Source: Nostoc sp. JL34 (lineage in GTDB: Bacteria > Cyanobacteriota > Cyanobacteriia > Cyanobacteriales > Nostocaceae). Taken from it: DNA of 54,605 bases. Below the pieces are notes generated by a model. That model worked only from the letters and a program-made list of their open reading frames with translations, made no database searches and was not told the origin of the DNA. A program made the translations under genes and the position numbers. Location of the stretch: NCBI RefSeq assembly GCF_017114945.1, contig NZ_JABXKQ010000128.1:1-54605 (forward strand). The letters are read 5' to 3'. Shown piece by piece: positions 53,290 through 54,605 of the stretch (its first letter is position 1; the number at the start of each line of letters is the position of its first letter).

Positions 53290-54183
53290 TTACAGTAAAT
53301 CATCCCCAGGAATTACGGTAGTGTAAAAAGTATATTTACGATTAGCGACATAACGGCGGTCTTGTTTAATAATTGCCATAAACTCTCTATGTCCCTCACG
53401 AGTCCGTCCCACTAAACAACCCGCGCTAGCAAGACGAATATCATTCCGGGGAAAATCAAAGCCGTAGTGTTGATTTACATAAAAATTATCACCTGTATCA
53501 AGTTTGTCGCCAGTCCGTTTAAAATCTTGATTGAAATCTCTACAAACAGTTATATCTCCAACTTGCACTAATGCCTCGTGAGGCTCTGCTGTGCCGTGAG
53601 TACCCACAGCCCAAGCTTTGTATTGTCCAAACTGAATCCTAGCTGCTCCTTTGGGATTCATCGGATTATAAGTGTAGTACTTCCCTGGTTCTGTAGTCGC
53701 TTCCCAGTGATCTACGATTTTGGGAACGCCATTTACTACTTCAATCACAATCCGGCGATCGTTAAATTGATTGGGCGTGTCACTGTTGAGAGTCCAGTCT
53801 GCATCTATGCCCTCTACATAAACAATATTGTATTCTTTGGGGTTGGTGAATACCTGATAACCTTTGGATAGCATATATTTGACAATCTTACTAGCGATGT
53901 CATTGCCTAGTTTTAATGGGGGTTTAGGAAGATCATCTATTTTGGTTTCAATTAGTTTCTTGGCTGTAACTGCTCCTAAAAAGCCACTCTCTTCAGTCTT
54001 TGCTAATTCTTGAAATTTTTTGAAAGATATCACAGAAACAGGGCCAAATTTCCCATCTGCGGGAGATTCTAGCAAACCTAAGCCGATTAACAATATCTGA
54101 ATCTGACGAGCCAAGTCTGCATCTTCTGCGATCGCATCAAACGACCATTTCTCATCTTTTCCCAAGAAATCTTGTAGTTTCAT
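53290..54183 (-). CDS. Peptidoglycan-binding domain protein with L,D-transpeptidase-like motif
   Basis: This 297-residue protein has an N-terminal peptidoglycan-binding type 1 domain (about 20-85: ARQIQILLIGLGLLESPADG, FGPVSVISFKKFQ) and a C-terminal region of about 190 residues that I do not fully recognise. The latter contains AVGTHGTAEPHEAL and, 55 residues on, RLASAGCLVGRTREGHREF. These resemble the His-Gly and Ser-x-Gly-Cys parts of L,D-transpeptidases or related wall amidases, so Cys may be catalytic, but this is inference. No signal peptide is seen, which is odd for a wall enzyme and could mean phage-like or non-classical export. Confidence 0.75.
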   Translation of the reverse strand: MKLQDFLGKDEKWSFDAIAEDADLARQIQILLIGLGLLESPADGKFGPVSVISFKKFQELAKTEESGFLGAVTAKKLIETKIDDLPKPPLKLGNDIASKIVKYMLSKGYQVFTNPKEYNIVYVEGIDADWTLNSDTPNQFNDRRIVIEVVNGVPKIVDHWEATTEPGKYYTYNPMNPKGAARIQFGQYKAWAVGTHGTAEPHEALVQVGDITVCRDFNQDFKRTGDKLDTGDNFYVNQHYGFDFPRNDIRLASAGCLVGRTREGHREFMAIIKQDRRYVANRKYTFYTTVIPGDDLL

Positions 54184-54289
54184 TATGCACCTGCTTTCAT
54201 TTACTGAGTTCTAAGTATAAACATCATTTTCAAAATTGATGTCGTCTAAAACTATACTCTAACGTAAAATATGATGTCATCTGGAGTCT

Positions 54290-54414
54290 GCGATGTCTAC
54301 GACGAGCTACGCTAACGCACATTGCCTCAATGCAATACTTCATACAGGCTACATTATTAATTAGCTCAATTTCTCTGCTGCGCGTCCAAGCAGCAACTCG
54401 TCGTCAGGCATCGC
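54290..54414. repeat. Inverted pair of small dispersed repeats
   Basis: GCGATGTCTACGACGAGC plus TACGCTAACGC at 54290-54318 and, in the opposite direction, the complement of GCGATGCCTGACGACGAG at 54392-54414 belong to the same repeat family as 1606-1634 and 36531-36559. They lie just upstream of the leucine-rich-repeat gene. Confidence 0.65.
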
Positions 54415-54430
54415 CTCTGTAAAACCCGAA

Positions 54431-54605
54431 ATGACTAACGAAGAACTGCTGCAAATTATTGAACAAGCTGCCAAAGACAAGGTGACAGAATTAGACCTTT
54501 CTGGCACAGGCTTAACAACGCTGCCACCGGAATTTGGACAACTCACCAATCTGCGATCGCTCTACCTCCGCAGTAATCAACTGAGCAGTCTGCCACCGGA
54601 ATTTG
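54431..54605 (+). CDS. Leucine-rich-repeat protein, 5' part (cut by window end)
   Basis: From ATG at 54431 an open frame runs off the window: MTNEELLQIIEQAAKDKV, TELDLSGTGLTTLPPEFG, QLTNLRSLYLRSNQLSSLPP. The pattern LxxLxLxxNxLxxLPPE is typical of cyanobacterial leucine-rich-repeat proteins, many of which continue into Roc-COR GTPase domains; whether this one does cannot be seen. Only 58 codons are in the window. Confidence 0.85.
   Translation, partial: MTNEELLQIIEQAAKDKVTELDLSGTGLTTLPPEFGQLTNLRSLYLRSNQLSSLPPEF

Overview
The window is chromosomal DNA of a filamentous, probably heterocyst-forming cyanobacterium of the Nostoc/Anabaena group. The basis is the many GCGATCGC (HIP1) octamers, abundant short tandem heptamers (STRR type) and small dispersed repeats typical of Nostoc, and lineage-specific genes: a red/green cyanobacteriochrome phototaxis receptor, PsbQ, HemJ, an Ebo cluster and a Tic236-like TamB. 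I see no rRNA, tRNA, CRISPR array or intact transposase gene.

Layout. (1) 61-5782, minus: two tandem paralogous lipoprotein solute-binding proteins, then a membrane hybrid histidine kinase. No permease or ATPase lies beside them, which suggests ligand sensing. (2) 6121-8887, plus: PotD-like and PotB-like polyamine transport genes without potA or potC, then a Uma2-type gene. (3) 9086-19220, minus: a complete pix-type phototaxis cassette in the order PATAN-REC (pixG), CheY (pixH), CheW (pixI), cyanobacteriochrome MCP (pixJ) and CheA-REC hybrid (pixL). (4) 19735-32638: MurQ, a DUF3110 protein, a giant TamB/Tic236-like protein, a DUF1838 protein, an AbrB-type membrane protein, a family 2 glycosyltransferase and a CtpB-like protease. 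(5) 32951-41446: a YdcF protein, a decayed YoeB-type toxin, and the Ebo metabolite-traffic genes with eboD divergent from eboA-B-C-E-F. (6) 41653-43980: a haem catalase, a short MITE inserted into a dispersed repeat with an 11-bp target duplication, an orphan antitoxin, and a 14-copy, 21-bp minisatellite continuing the antitoxin reading frame. (7) 44178-49251, minus: a conflict-type locus with a small unknown protein, an alpha/beta hydrolase and a caspase/NB-ARC/TPR STAND protein. The last is split by an apparent single-base deletion in a G tract. (8) 49763-54605: PsbQ, an FAD oxidoreductase, an alpha/beta-fold protein lacking the usual nucleophile, HemJ, a peptidoglycan-binding protein and the start of a leucine-rich-repeat protein cut by the window end.

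A theme of the window is repeats that supply gene signals. STRR heptamers carry the murQ start codon, the stop codon of the FAD oxidoreductase, the likely Shine-Dalgarno site of potB and a spurious N-terminal extension of eboB. A small dispersed repeat forms the C-terminus and stop codon of EboA, and another lies in-frame in the HAMP region of the histidine kinase.

The strongest candidates for new biology are the caspase/NB-ARC/TPR locus with its hydrolase, the antitoxin-derived minisatellite with three open frames, the MITE insertion, and the solute-binding-protein plus histidine-kinase module. All functions are read from sequence motifs and family knowledge; no database search was run.
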